Source of the DNA: Ceratorhiza oryzae-sativae
Lineage: Eukaryota > Basidiomycota > Agaricomycetes > Cantharellales > Ceratobasidiaceae
Direction of reading: 5' to 3'
DNA length: 64,000 nucleotides
Assembly (NCBI GenBank): GCA_030998015.1
Contig: JARWMV010000249.1
Span: forward strand, 868,001-932,000
The translations under genes and the position numbers were made by a program. Of this stretch, positions 1 through 11,413 are shown piece after piece. Positions within the stretch are counted from its first letter, which is position 1. Each line of letters starts with the position of its first letter. The notes beneath the pieces are model-generated. The model was given only the letters and a program-made list of their open reading frames with translations, was not told where the DNA came from and ran no database searches.

Positions 1-621
1 GGTGCGACCGTGGTCTGCAATGGCCGAGCACCCGAGGTCCTGTCCGACGTCTGTAGGAAATAGGCTAAGTAAGGTTTCGATCGAGTCTGGCTCACAATGG
101 TACATGCGTTGCACCGAATAGGAAGGAAGAGCTTGTCGGTCAAGAACGCCGGCAGAACAGCTGATTCTGGGGCGATGGAGGGTGCAAAATCCATTCCGCC
201 CTAACTCTGACATGGACGCGAGACACTCGGGTGCGGATGCCCAGGTCTGCTTGCACCACATGTCAGAGACATACGCGGATAGCTCCCGATATAGCTTAAA
301 TAGACACGACATTGTTTGGGTACCGGACCCCAGAGACCCTTATTCATGTTTGTCTCTGACATGTGGTGCAAGCAGACCTGGGCATCCGCACCCGAGTGTC
401 TCGCGTCCATGTCAGAGTTAGGGCGGAATGGATTTTGCACCCTCCATCGCCCCAGAATCAGCTGTTCTGCCGGCGTTCTTGACCGACAAGCTCTTCCTTC
501 CTATTCGGTGCAACGCATGTACCATTGTGAGCCAGACTCGATCGAAACCTTACTTAGCCTATTTCCTACAGACGTCGGACAGGACCTCGGGTGCTCGGCC
601 ATTGCAGACCACGGTCGCACC
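1..621. repeat. Large inverted repeat (palindrome), 271-bp arms, 79-bp spacer
   Basis: Bases 1-271 are the reverse complement of 351-621, with no mismatch noticed on reading, separated by a 79-bp spacer (272-350). Every position x pairs with 622-x. The left arm is cut by the window edge, so the real arms may be longer. No transposase-like ORF lies inside; the open frames in the arms are mirror images of each other and start with the same 30 residues, which is a consequence of the symmetry. It could be a foldback element, or the junction of an inverted duplication whose other half lies outside the window. Confidence 0.95.
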
Positions 622-689
622 TCTCTGGTTTTCAACGGTCCCAACCCGAAGAGATGTCGCCCAGCCTGAGCATCTTGCGTCGCCGAACG

Positions 690-698
690 TATATAAAC
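690..698 (+). promoter_or_regulatory. TATA box of the candidate pheromone gene
   Basis: A TATATAA-type element (gtatataaa) lies about 100 bp before the ATG at 793 and just outside the right palindrome arm. This spacing matches the TATA-to-ATG distance of the DUF3455 genes further along this window. Assignment to the downstream ORF is by position only. Confidence 0.5.
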
Positions 699-792
699 TC
701 AACCTAATGCGTCTGCTTCGACATCAGGCATTCCTCTCCTAACCATTCAAGCCCTTTACCATACTCCTACTACCCAAGTGAACTGTACTATC

Positions 793-897
793 ATGGACTC
801 CATCCAAATCATGAACAATGCGATCGAGGCACCCAGCGGTCCGGTCGACATGGAGAACGGCTCTTCACAATCGGTGAAGAACTGCACTATTGCATAG
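793..897 (+). CDS. Candidate lipopeptide mating-pheromone precursor (34 aa, CaaX)
   Basis: ATG at 793, TAG at 895-897, 34 codons, no intron. The protein ends in C-T-I-A, a CaaX box of the farnesyl type with a terminal Ala as in many basidiomycete pheromone precursors. An acidic/Asn pair (E21-N22) sits nine residues before the CaaX Cys (C31), where basidiomycete precursors carry the charged pair at which the N-terminal part is removed. The predicted mature peptide would be G23 or N22 to C31, farnesylated and carboxymethylated. Composition (small and polar residues, no membrane segment) and length fit the family. A TATA box lies 95 bp upstream. I see no pheromone receptor (STE3-type) gene in the window. 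A short ORF can end in CaaX by chance, so the call rests on the combined features. Confidence 0.6.
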   Translation: MDSIQIMNNAIEAPSGPVDMENGSSQSVKNCTIA

Positions 898-3103
898 TGA
901 TCATCTTGTAAGCAGGCACTGTTTCGCCCGTTTGGCAACTCTCTCACAGAGACGAAAGAAGCATATGCATAATCCGTGCATATCTATCCCGCTTGCTGGG
1001 GTCGTGCTTTGAAGCGGTCATGAGCCCGTGTATATCTGTTGTCTCTCTAAGTCTATGTTACGTGTTGCACCATAAAGTACCAATTCATGGCCGCCGCTTC
1101 AGATTATTTCGGCGTGACATCTAGTATTCGACAGCCTAAGTACCGATAGCCTTTCCTTAGCCTACTGAATATTTTGATTGGGGTGGCCTGAGGAGTCTAA
1201 TACGCTCCCGCATTTGTGACGGCGGGTGTTTGCTTCTAATATCAACACTTTGGGAATATTTTTTTGTATTCAATCGTTAATATTCTCTGGGTTTGGCCGT
1301 TTGGTGCTCTGGTGGCCTCTGAGCCCCGGGCCACCGACAAGAGGCCAGATTAACCCAACATCGGATTGTTTCTCCCACCTTCTCCGCTCTAGTTTGTTTA
1401 TTATTCTAAATGGAACTATGTAATACAGACTTAAATTCATATTTATAAAATTAAGGCTCCGAGTTGCTGATCACGAGTAGTGGAATGTGCATTGACCTCT
1501 TGCCAAGATGAGTGCCTGGCTTAACGCATCCCTCCACCAGTGTATGCTATATACATATTATGGCCAGCGACTTGCTGCTATCGCGCACAAATAATTATGG
1601 AATACAATTAATAGGTATACATTTGTGTCACGGTGTTCCGCACAATCGTCTCGCGATGTATGACATTGATTGCCCAATACGCCTCTCGGCCGGCTGCGGA
1701 TGCAAACTCGACTGGGGTCTATTGCCATCACCTACCCTTGCACTCAGCAAGCGTACCGCGTTCTCGGGACGGCTCGACAGAATCCTGGCTTTTCTTGGAT
1801 GATTTATTCTATTCGGAAGATGTGGAAACTGGAATCTAAGGGCTCATTTGCCCAACATTGTCTCTCTGGTCGGCAAATTTCCAGATTCTCGTGCTGTGCA
1901 CAGCTAAACGGTGCTAATACACGAGTGGAGCCAGCAGATATTACTACAGCGTGTTTTACATGCACTGGATTCAGCTCGATTATACTGTCTCTAACTAAAT
2001 TGCTACCGACCTGCTTCTTGACTGGATGGAAACTTCGCCAGTGGAATCCGACTTACGAGGCTGCTCGCCAACTATCAATAGCTATTGATTTCTCTATTAT
2101 CGTGTTGTTGTGGAATCGGTTTAGAGGTAGGGCGTGACATTTTGGTCTATTGGTAGCTCGGATATTTCGAGCTTCTGGTGTCGCTGTGTCATACTTGGAA
2201 CTAGTTCAATTCGTCTTCACTAGCGATACCATCGAATCAACCGAACTGTCACAAGCTTGTTTTATGAGCCTTCACGGGACATACGTGTAACTGTATTCTA
2301 AATTACCAACCCGAGTATGCCGGATGACCACATCATTATCCTTGTGTGCGCCTGGGGGAATTTGCCTCTTAGGACGGTGCATTTGACATCCTGAAACGTC
2401 GGATGTGCGAATTTCTCGCGAGCCGCTTTTGCAAGCCTAGGACTTGGTCAGGTGTTCAAGTGGGTGGGCACGGAAGCGTGGCAAAGTACTGGGAAATCGA
2501 TCATGCTTCACTGTGCGGCAATCAATGGGCACTGATACTGGTAACCATTTCTTTGTGAGTATTTCTCACCCCAATTAACGACTTTCTCAATCGATAGCAC
2601 ACAACATCGGATACAGGTCCTAGGAGGCAATGTATTAAACGTCCCGAGTGGTCACGAGGCTCAACCTTGGTGATCAAAGGAGACGAACGACTGCTCCAAA
2701 CTTTTGGCCAAGTAATTAATTGCTTTGGTGTGCAGATTACTTCAATACTCATATTCCCACCACTGTGCTGCACAGAAGTCACACCCTCCAGTTGGGGAAT
2801 ATTAACCACGCTCAATCTGCATCGATCGGGTCGAAGGAACTATGCTCGAGCTGAGACGCTCGCAAGACATGAGTCCCGAACGCATGCACCTGATTGGCTC
2901 GTCTCGTTTTTCAGGGACGACGACCCTGGGGTTAGCGCTTAAGACATTCATCGGTGATGTGTCGTGACGTCTTATCCTCGTTGTCGGCCGCCTGGTTGCT
3001 GTGCATCTCCCCTACCCGAGCTCGGCGTCGTCGGAATCGCTTGCTCTGTCGTCTGGGCTGGCCTCGTAGCTTCAGGTGCAAAATCAGAACTCGACGCTGC
3101 ACA
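898..3103. other. Intergenic region, no supported gene
   Basis: About 2.2 kb. Open frames up to 155 codons occur (for example 1670-2137), but they overlap one another in different frames and show no recognisable domain or intron logic. The last 150 bp (2954-3103) is open in frame with the TRK start and may be its 5' leader. No RNA gene or repeat was recognised. Confidence 0.5.
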
Positions 3104-6100
3104 ATGAGGACACTCCAGTCGCGGATGCGGTACAGTCGCTTTCTAGCCCGACTATCACTCTGGTCGGAGAGGCACCTCAATTTTTACCGTGTACATCTGT
3201 TGGCCTTTACACTCATCCCGCTGATCAGTGCTACAATATTCTATGCTAGCAATGGACGATCCAAAGTCTCCTATCTGGATTCCTTGTTCATGTGCACCAG
3301 GTTAGTTTTGGTGTTGCCTGAGACTCCCCAGCATCGCTAACAAGGTTGAACTCAGTGCAATGACGAGTTCCGGTCTGAACACCATCAATTTATCTACGGT
3401 CACTGTCTGGCAGCAAGTCATCCTTGCCATCCTCATGTTCATCGGTAACTCGGTACGTTATCTCTCCGCCGACGCCAGTTGGCTCTTTCGTTCTAACTGC
3501 GTCACCCTAGACATCCGTTTCACTCGTTGTGCTGCATGTTCGAAAGTCCTATTTCAAATCCAAATGTGAGGATGCTGTGCGTATGGCGCGTCAGCAACGA
3601 CGTGAAAGAGCTTTGATCAAGGCTAAACCCCCGGGCCCCGGCCGGTTTGAACGGATCAGAACGCGTGCTGCCACCATTCTTGGATTTGAACATCCATTAT
3701 CACCACCTGTCTTCGACGAGGCGCGCGAGGATGGGCTTGGGACAAATTTACAAGAGGAGGGCGAAAAACGAGCCGTTACCAAGGGGCGCGTGAGGGGCGA
3801 GACGATCGCGATGCCGCCAATGCACGATTCGATTGGAGCGAGGTCGGATGAAAGTCTTGGGAGCAGTGGGAATGATGAGAAACATGGGAATGGGCGCGTC
3901 GACGCGAGCTCAGGCGCGAATGGAGCGGGGTATCACGAGGCGCATGCAACCGAGAATTCAAATAGAAGCGGAAATACGCATCATCAAGTCAACGGTCATG
4001 GCCACTCCCACTTACACAATCCCTCACCCCTTCCGACGCTCACCGAAACCGCGCCCACTCCATCCCTTGGCCAGGCTGTTCTGCCTGAGCCGAACGAGAC
4101 CGAAAGCCCACCAGCGGCTGAAAGCACACGAGGCGATTGCGTTTCTTCTTCACATGCTCGTTCAACTCCGGATGCTCGTCCTCGACTCCGTCCCCGTTCA
4201 CTCGCTGTGGGCCACGAATCTGATCTTAATATTAAGAAATGGCGTCCCAGGGAACGTTCTGGAACCATACGTGTAGGTGACGTGGACGTCCAACCCGAGG
4301 GTGGGGATGGGGATGAGAAGAATAGCGGGGTCGTAGAGCGAAAGGATAATGAGAGGTGAGTTTCCGACTCGGTCCATCGGTATTTAAGCTCGGGATATCG
4401 GGTTACGGGATTTTACGTTACCTGGTCGATCGATGATGTCGATCTTTCCCGTTACAGTTTAAAGACCTATCGCTCGCTCGTCCGATCATCTCGCTGACTC
4501 TGTTTACGATTTCACTGATTCGGATTCCACTAGTTCCAAACCCGAAGGTACCGTAGTAGAAGTGTCCTCTCCAACTGAAGTGTCCGAAAATGCTACGTCA
4601 CCAAAAGACACTGTCCAGTTTGTCACTTGTTCGTCTCCGAACCGCGAAAAGTTTGCGGAATCCCCGAACGAAGTCTTCGAGTTCGATAACAACATACAGT
4701 CGTTACCTAAAATCAATACACTCTCAACTCCCGCTACGCAGAATGGAGCACTCCCATCGCCGATACTTAGAAATGCCAGCATCTCCTCTCCTGGTATGAA
4801 TAATGGTAACCTACCGCCTACAAGCCCTAAACACCCGACTTTCTCTCCTTCATCTCATCCTGCACCTCTTTCCCCCTCACGAAGGCGCGGAACGGTTTCT
4901 ACGTCGTCACCCGGATCTCGCAAAGGAACCCTTTCCCCTCTTGTTTGCCCCGCGTTCTTGCACGCCCCGCGCACTACACATGCCCCGCAGGCCCGGCGCA
5001 CTACATTTGTTGAACCAGCTCACCCACTTCACCATAATCACGACCGTTCGACCACCGATGGACACGCCTTAGGCATCCATTCTCGCCGTGCCATGCTTCG
5101 CGCCCGAAACGGAACAATTACATCTCCTATGATACCCAACTCTCATCTTCCGACACACACCGAGGCTGATTACGACGCTGTATCCCCGTCGAGCAACGGC
5201 ACAGATCTCCGCTCTCCGCCTCCGGCCCACTATAAATACGCGGACCCCCACGCCCTGCACCCACACGTAGAGCAAAATCGATTTGGTGGAGCAGGATACC
5301 GGCGTCCACGTGCGCAAACTGGTCAAGGTGGTCTTCCTAGCCCATTTGAGCTTGCAGCGCAGTGGGGCATGAACCATGTGGCGGCAGTCCGAAGGTTTGT
5401 TGGCGAACACGAACGTGAAGTTGTAAACGAAACAGAAGGGCGCGCCACGCGAATGAGTGTATATCAGCCAGTGGATAGTAACACAATGGGCGGAGAAGCG
5501 GCGGATACGGCAAGGGAGATCGACGAAGTTAGTTTAGAGGAAGAGGACTTGCAGAAGATGGGGGGAGATGAGGTCAGTTATGGCTAGATGCCCGACCGGC
5601 GATCGTTGACTGAAATACTGTAGTACAACGCGCTGGTTGTGTTGTCGTGGATCGTCGCTGGGGTGAGTTGCAGTCCGAGTTTGCGAGATGGTTGGCTAAT
5701 TCGATCATCAGCACTACATCCTCCATCATGCCCTCGCGTTCGTAATCCTAGCACCTTATTCCGCCAAGGTATCACTTGTAACAAACGTGATCCATAAGCA
5801 AGACGCAAGGTCTGGGCGGCCGCTCAATACTACTTGGTAAGCAGCGTTTGCTCCTCGATTTGAAAAATGCTTAGCAAGATATCCAGGTTTGCTCTATTCA
5901 GCATTATCTCAGCATACGCAAACGCCGGTCTGACAGTTGTTGATACCAGTCTAATTGAGTGAGTTTGTGTTGGACCTAACCGTGTACGTAATGCTGACAC
6001 ATGAGATTGACAGAATGCCGAACGCATACCCCATGATTTTTGTAATCATCTGGTTGATTCTCGTTGGTGCCACTGCTTTTCCTTTGAGGTAAGATATTCT

Positions 6101-7593
6101 TTGTATTTGTGGCATGTCTGCTTAGTATCATTCAGCTTGCGGCTCTTCGTCTGGGTCGGCACCAAAATCTGCAGAAAAGGGGGCAGCACCTACAAAGGAT
6201 TGAAGTTTTTATTAAAGCATCCTCGTCGGTCAGTTCGCGCTCCTGGTGTTTTATTTAAATTGCACTAAAGTTTAGTCATAGTTGCTTCATGTATCTCTTT
6301 CCGTCACATCAAAGCTGGTACCTCCTGTTTACCCTAGTTACAATATTGTGAGTCAAGCGATCCTACCACTTCCCTTTACTAACGCAAAATAGCTTGATAG
6401 ATTTTGTGGCATATCTTACCTTTAATATTGGCATGACTCCGATAGATGATATCCCGGTAAGTCGCCGGACTCCCAAGATTGACTAGCTTTAACCCGAGAC
6501 GCCTACCCAGACCGGGCCGCGCATAGTGGGTGGGATTTTGCAAGCCGCTGGCCAACGCGCAGGAGGTTTCACGACAATCAACCTGCAAGCAATTGCACCA
6601 GCACTACAGTGAGTCTTGGCCCTCTTGGCTTTACGAGATCTAAGCTAAATTGCCACTCAGAGTTGTCTACATTGCCACTATGTAAGCGGCTAAAACTTAC
6701 GATCCAGTTGTCTGAATTAATGGGGCTCTGCAGGTTCGTTCAGGTTTATCCCATTGCGATGGCTGTGCGCACATCCAATGTGTACGAGGACAGCGGTGTG
6801 GTCATCTACGAGGCTGAGCAGGATGACGAAGAGCCTACCAATCTCCCGAGCGGCCGTGGTGCCGGATTCAGAGCTTACGTAGGTTGGCATTTGAAGCATC
6901 AATTGGCACAAGGTACGTAACTATGCATATTGTCGTATACAAGACGTGATGTTGATAAAACCCCGGGTTAAAGATCTGTTTTGGCTCGTTGCCGCCTTGA
7001 CAACGCTGTGTGCATTCGAGGTACGCTTCCTATCATTTTACCCACGAAATGCCATCTCATTCGGCTATATTCCTCAGCGCGCAAGAATTCTCAGTCCTGT
7101 AACGTCATACTTCAATATCTTCTCCATCTTTTTTGAAATCGTGAGCGCGTTCGCGAATGTAGGGTTTTCGCTTGGCGTGTCATCCGTGAGTTTCATAATA
7201 TCCCAAGGCATTTCCCTCGTTTAATGAGAGTTTATTTTAGCAACCTTATTCACTATCTGGAGAATTCCGAACTATTCCCAAACTTGTGATTATTGGGCTG
7301 ATGATACGAGGCAGGCATCGTGGTTTGCCAATGGCCATTGATCGCGCAGTGAGTGCCGTGCTTGGCCTTGATGGACAATTACGTAACTGTCTAATGCTGG
7401 GAATGCTCAGGTACAGCTGCCCACTGAATACAAGACTACCTCCAACGTGGTTAGCCCTTCTATGCCGTCATCTCGTCGATCTACTGGAATCGCGATGTCT
7501 CGGCGGCCCACTGTCGGCACATATTCGCGCACTAGCATCAGACAACGACAGCGGGCACAAGATCCCACGTTGTCCTCGGACTCCGACGATTAA
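3104..7593 (+). CDS. trk: TRK-type potassium transporter
   Basis: Plasma-membrane K+ uptake protein of the fungal TRK/HKT family. Start ATG 3104, TAA 7591-7593, about a dozen or more introns of mostly 50-70 nt (3301-3355, 3453-3510, 4356-4533, 5573-5623 and others), roughly 1,150 aa. All four pore loops of the family are visible: SSGLNT in exon 2, NAGLT near 5915, AGGFTT near 6560 and NVGFS near 7160; each carries the filter glycine. Between the first and second pore units (3560-5570) lies a roughly 670-residue hydrophilic, Ser/Pro-rich loop, as in yeast Trk1. After the third pore loop comes YPIAM...RTSNVYE, typical for the family. The reading frame is intact through every exon, unlike several neighbours. 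The ATG at 3104 was chosen because the first membrane segment follows 30 residues later; an in-frame extension to 2954 is possible but looks like leader. Confidence 0.92.
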
Positions 7594-8214
7594 GTGTTCC
7601 ACGGACATAGAAGGATGATATCCTCGCGCTTTAACTTCTCAGCACTGTGACGCTAGGTCAACCGTGTACTCAGCGTATGCAGAAGCTTTGATCTTCTATA
7701 CAACATGACATTACCCCGTTAGCCCCGCTTACGTGTTGTTCGCTTTGGTCCATCTTATTTTTCCTGCGGTTTGCTTGCCACAGCTTTCCTTCCACTAATT
7801 TAATTGGGTTATACCGGTGTACTTACTCTACATGCAATTGTGATATCCGTTTGTGAGTATATATGGGCTAAGTCCCTCTATAGGAAAGAAATTCCAGCAA
7901 AATTCTAAGCCCAATCTTCGTCTACACCTCTGTCTGAAATAGGATATCGGTTTCTCACCAAGGAGATTCTTAGGGTTGTATCGCTTGGTGGGGTTCTCCG
8001 CGTGCCCATCATTTTGACAAGAGTTATGATCAGCTTGTTCCACCTTACACATGGTGAAGGAATTACACGTACGTCAGGTTTGCGAGGACTCAATGCAGTA
8101 CCATAGCCGCCTATAAATACGAAAGACTGATTGGCCAATGCACTACTCCATTCCCTCCCGCTTTCAACCCCCGTCCCCACACACATACAATCTGCTTAGA
8201 TCCGAATCGGCGAT
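7594..8214. other. Intergenic; promoter of DUF3455-1
   Basis: About 620 bp between the TRK stop and the first DUF3455 gene. The only recognisable elements are near the downstream gene: TATAAATA at 8112-8119, a CCAAT-like motif at about 8131-8136, and a pyrimidine-rich leader (8150-8170) that is shared with the second DUF3455 gene. No other gene seen. Confidence 0.6.
8112..8119 (+). promoter_or_regulatory. TATA box of DUF3455-1
   Basis: TATAAATA lies 96 bp before the ATG at 8215. It is followed by GGCCAAT and by a leader that matches the leader of the paralogue at 10180-10200 (cttccctcccgctttca-like). Confidence 0.6.
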
Positions 8215-9069
8215 ATGATGCTATTTACCGCTATAGTCACCGTACTTGCTACGGCGGTTCCCCTCGCTGCTGCCACTCCCTCCCAGAAATACTATGGATG
8301 TGATGTATCTCGCGCATCACTAGGCCTACCTTCGACCGGCGCTATAAGCGTTCCCTCTGGTGTAAAGCCTATTTATATCACGCTTGGTGTGGGCACTCAG
8401 GCATGATCCCTCACGTCGTAGTTATGATCAAGTGGCTGATCATCCTTATCTAGAATTACACCTGCACCTCTGCGGGTAGCTATACTTCAGCAGGTGCTGT
8501 CGCCAAGCTGGTCGATATCAGCTGCCTGTATGCGTATGACGAAAAGGCATTCAACGGCATTCAGGACAGGGTCTACGGCATATTTCCAGCTAACAGCCAA
8601 CAGGTTCCCAGCTGGAAGAAAATAGAATCTGTGCTCGGAAGCTATTCCTACATTTCTGGCGACCACTATTTCATCGCACAGGGCGAAGGCATTGCACCTA
8701 TGTTTGACTTCCGTGCCGAGAGCAAGAAAGGGAATCCAAACGCGTACAGCGTCGCAAAGAGAGTTGGGGTGCGTATTCTGAAGCCTGCTATATAATAAAA
8801 CCTTGTGCTTATTGTCTTGTGGGACTTTAGGGCATTCCATCACCGGACGGCAGCAAAAATGTTGACTGGTTGCAGCTTGAGAGTACTGCTGGCAAGCTCG
8901 CCAAATATATTTTCCGAGTCGATACCAGAGCGGGAGTTGCTCCAGCATCCTGCAACCAGGGTAGTCAAATCACTGTCCCATATGTTGCTAAATACTGTAA
9001 GTCTTATTCATTGTTATGTCGAATCTGCTAATGCTTATCGGGGATTTACAAAAAGGGTTCTATAATTAA
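8215..9069 (+). CDS. Secreted DUF3455 protein, copy 1
   Basis: Exons 8215-8400, 8454-8768, 8831-8996 and 9056-9069 join to 226 aa. A signal peptide of about 20 residues (hydrophobic, ending A-A-A-T-P) is followed by a domain matching DUF3455: LGVGTQNYTC near residue 60, FDF in the middle, DWLQLES, then YIFRVDTRAGVAPASC near the end. Members are small extracellular fungal proteins of unknown biochemical role, sometimes misnamed malate dehydrogenase. Intron 1 begins with GC instead of GT; the paralogue at 10241 has GTAAGA at the same place, which supports the splice. The last exon is only 14 nt and completes a split Trp codon. Frame intact. Confidence 0.85.
8401..8453 (+). other. GC-AG intron (DUF3455-1 intron 1)
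   Basis: Donor CAG|GCATGA, acceptor TAG. Position and phase are the same as the GT-AG intron 10427-10479 of the tandem paralogue, and splicing restores TQ-NYTC in both proteins. Confidence 0.8.
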
Positions 9070-10240
9070 CCTACCCGAGCTGTATCATAATCTTGATCGT
9101 TTGAAGGTTGCCGCTGGGTTCTTTTACAGAATGAAAGTAGACCTTGTAGCAATCTCTGACGGCTAGATTGCATACATTCGCTTTTCTTTTGTATCGATAG
9201 TCATGTAATTGATTTCCATGGATGTTGTCATTGCTGAACGGCTAGCTCGCGAGTGCCCGGGAGTTCCAAGCCGGGCATGAGCACCGGTTGAGTGAAACAT
9301 GAACCCCTGAAAGATCTCGTGCACATATAGCCAAAAAAGCGCCGGACCATGGCACTGGTGCATTCTGACACGCCCGTGTTTTTACCCTCTGACCACATCT
9401 TTTCTTTCGATATTGATCACTACGAATCTTATGGTCATTGATTTGACACAAGCAAACCGAATGCGGACAATTTTATTTCATGCGCGAAACTGCCGCTTAA
9501 AAGCGCTTTGATATGAGCCGCTTAATTTTTGTCATAGATACATGGGCTACGTCGCGGCCAGTGCCTATCTTACTCAGATAGTTGCGCAACATTCATTTTT
9601 TTTTACCAGGGCAGCCCCTGCTAGTCGCAACGTGGGGAGGCATCAGATGCTTCCAAAGGCTGTGCCTTCGTGAAGAACGGCAGTCGAAACATCACCTGGC
9701 ACATGAGTCCTCGCATATAGATATCGTACAAGACACAGCATCCATCACAACGCTCCCTCCAAAAGCTGATCCCGTCCTATTTCCGTTTCAAGGATATTGT
9801 GCGCATTCGGAGCTAGTGCCCACCACTCGGTAGGCGCAAAAGACGCTGCTTCACACATACCTTAACGCCACCGATGCCTATCAGTGTCTGAGGTCCACTT
9901 TCTAGAGAAAAATTGCCACAGACAAAACACCAGCTTGATTCTTGCCTTCCCCTGCCTTTGTCCAAAACAGGTATCGGTCAGATCACTTCCTACGGCTGTG
10001 TGGTTCGGTGATAGATCCCCATGTTCCATGATTGTGGCACTGCATGCCTCGTGATCGATTTATCTATCCTACGCACGGCGATGTGATGGGATTATGCATT
10101 GAGCCTCACGGAGACATGCCCGACGAGTGGTACGATGGGAACTTATATATCTCGGTGAGTCTCTGGATTATGCCTCACTCACTTCCCTCCCGCTTTCAGT
10201 CTCGAGCCCGATACCCGTGTCCGGCAACCCAACGAGAATC
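9070..10240. other. Intergenic between the two DUF3455 genes
   Basis: About 1.17 kb. No coding signal convinced me; open frames (9582-9833 and others) are short and unlike anything known. The 3' part is the promoter of copy 2: TATATAT at about 10144-10150 and a leader that resembles that of copy 1. Confidence 0.5.
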
Positions 10241-11090
10241 ATGATGTTCTTGACTGCCGTTGGACTCACGTTGGCCTCTGTGCTGTCTCTCGCCTCTGCC
10301 GCACCCGCGCGGAAATATTACGGTTGTGACGTCTCTGACGCATTGCTCGACCTCCCCTCGACCAATGTTATAAACATTCCTTCTGACGCAAAGCCAGTGT
10401 ACATTACACTAGGTGTCGGTACTCAGGTAAGAGATTCCTTTACTGTATTACTGGCTAATGGCTCACGCGTAATGTCCAGAATTATACTTGCACCTCTGCG
10501 GGAAACTACACCTCCGCGGGCGCCGTCGCGAAACTTATCGACATAAGCTGCCTGTACGAATACGACGAGAAAGCATTCGATGACATTCAAGACAGCGTCT
10601 ACAACCTCATTCCAATGTACAGCCATCAGCTCCCGAGCTCGCACAAAATCGAAGCATTGCTCAAGCATTATCCACGTATCCTTGGCGACCACTACTTCAC
10701 GAAACAGAATGCTTCAATCGCTCTCGTGTTTGACTTTCGTGCAAGGAGCAGGAGAGGGGACGAACATGCATTTACGATCGATAAGCGGGTTGGGGTACGT
10801 GGTTGCAAGTCCTTGACATGATGAATGCTGACTGGTTGGCTGTGAATTCAGGGCATCCCGTCTCCTGATGGGAAGAAAATATTGACTGGCTTCAACTTGA
10901 GAGTACAGCTGGGCAACTTGCCAAGTACACTTTCAGGGTCGATACCAAGGGCGGTGTTGCTCCTCCTTCATGCCACAAGGAAGGTCATACGATCAAGGTC
11001 CCATATGTTGCCAAGTACTGTACGTCTACTGCTATGCCCGCCGGTAGAGCTCTATTGACCAGCCATTTACGAACAGGGTTCTATAACTAA
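10241..11090 (+). CDS. Secreted DUF3455 protein, copy 2 (one-base frame break)
   Basis: Paralogue of 8215-9069 with the same four-exon structure: 10241-10426, 10480-10794, 10852-11019, 11077-11090. Signal peptide of about 20 residues ending ASAAPA, then LGVGTQ-NYTCTSAG, DISCLYEYDEKAF, GIPSPDG and RVDTKGGVAPPSC. As printed the exons add up to 683 nt: within exon 3 the A-run at 10876-10879 is one base short of the frame required for N-I-D-W-L-Q-L-E-S, which reads on perfectly afterwards and aligns with copy 1. With the frame held across that point the protein would be 227 aa. This is either a recent disabling deletion or a homopolymer sequencing error; the perfect downstream conservation favours the latter. 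Confidence 0.82.
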
Positions 11091-11413
11091 ATTAACTTAT
11101 GTGTATTGTGGTCATTGCTGCCGATCGGTTTTATCCACTTGAGTGTGAGGGCATATCCGGAGGCAAAAGGAAATCCCTCGCATCACGCGCATGTTTTGGT
11201 TTGCTTCTATTTAGTACCGAATCATATAGCATAATTTATTCTGGTGTACAACATATAAAAAACGAGAAACAACATTAGTCTTTCGTTTCATATTCACATG
11301 TATCGGCCACGAAAAGCAAAAACATAAAGATCCCATCCATATTCGTACAGACCCACGATAGAGAAAACGAACCACACATATCCCCAGAATGTCCATAATG
11401 TCGAAAATCGGGA
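11091..11413. other. Intergenic, convergent gene ends
   Basis: About 320 bp between the end of DUF3455-2 (plus) and the end of the bZIP gene (minus). It presumably holds both 3' UTRs; nothing else seen. Confidence 0.6.

Noticed and set aside
182..440. Two 79-codon ORFs on opposite strands with identical first 30 residues
   Set aside because: They are the automatic result of the palindrome; no protein evidence beyond the symmetry.
1226..2137. Open frames before TRK that might hide a pheromone receptor
   Set aside because: No seven-helix pattern or family motifs, and frames conflict; not reported as a gene.
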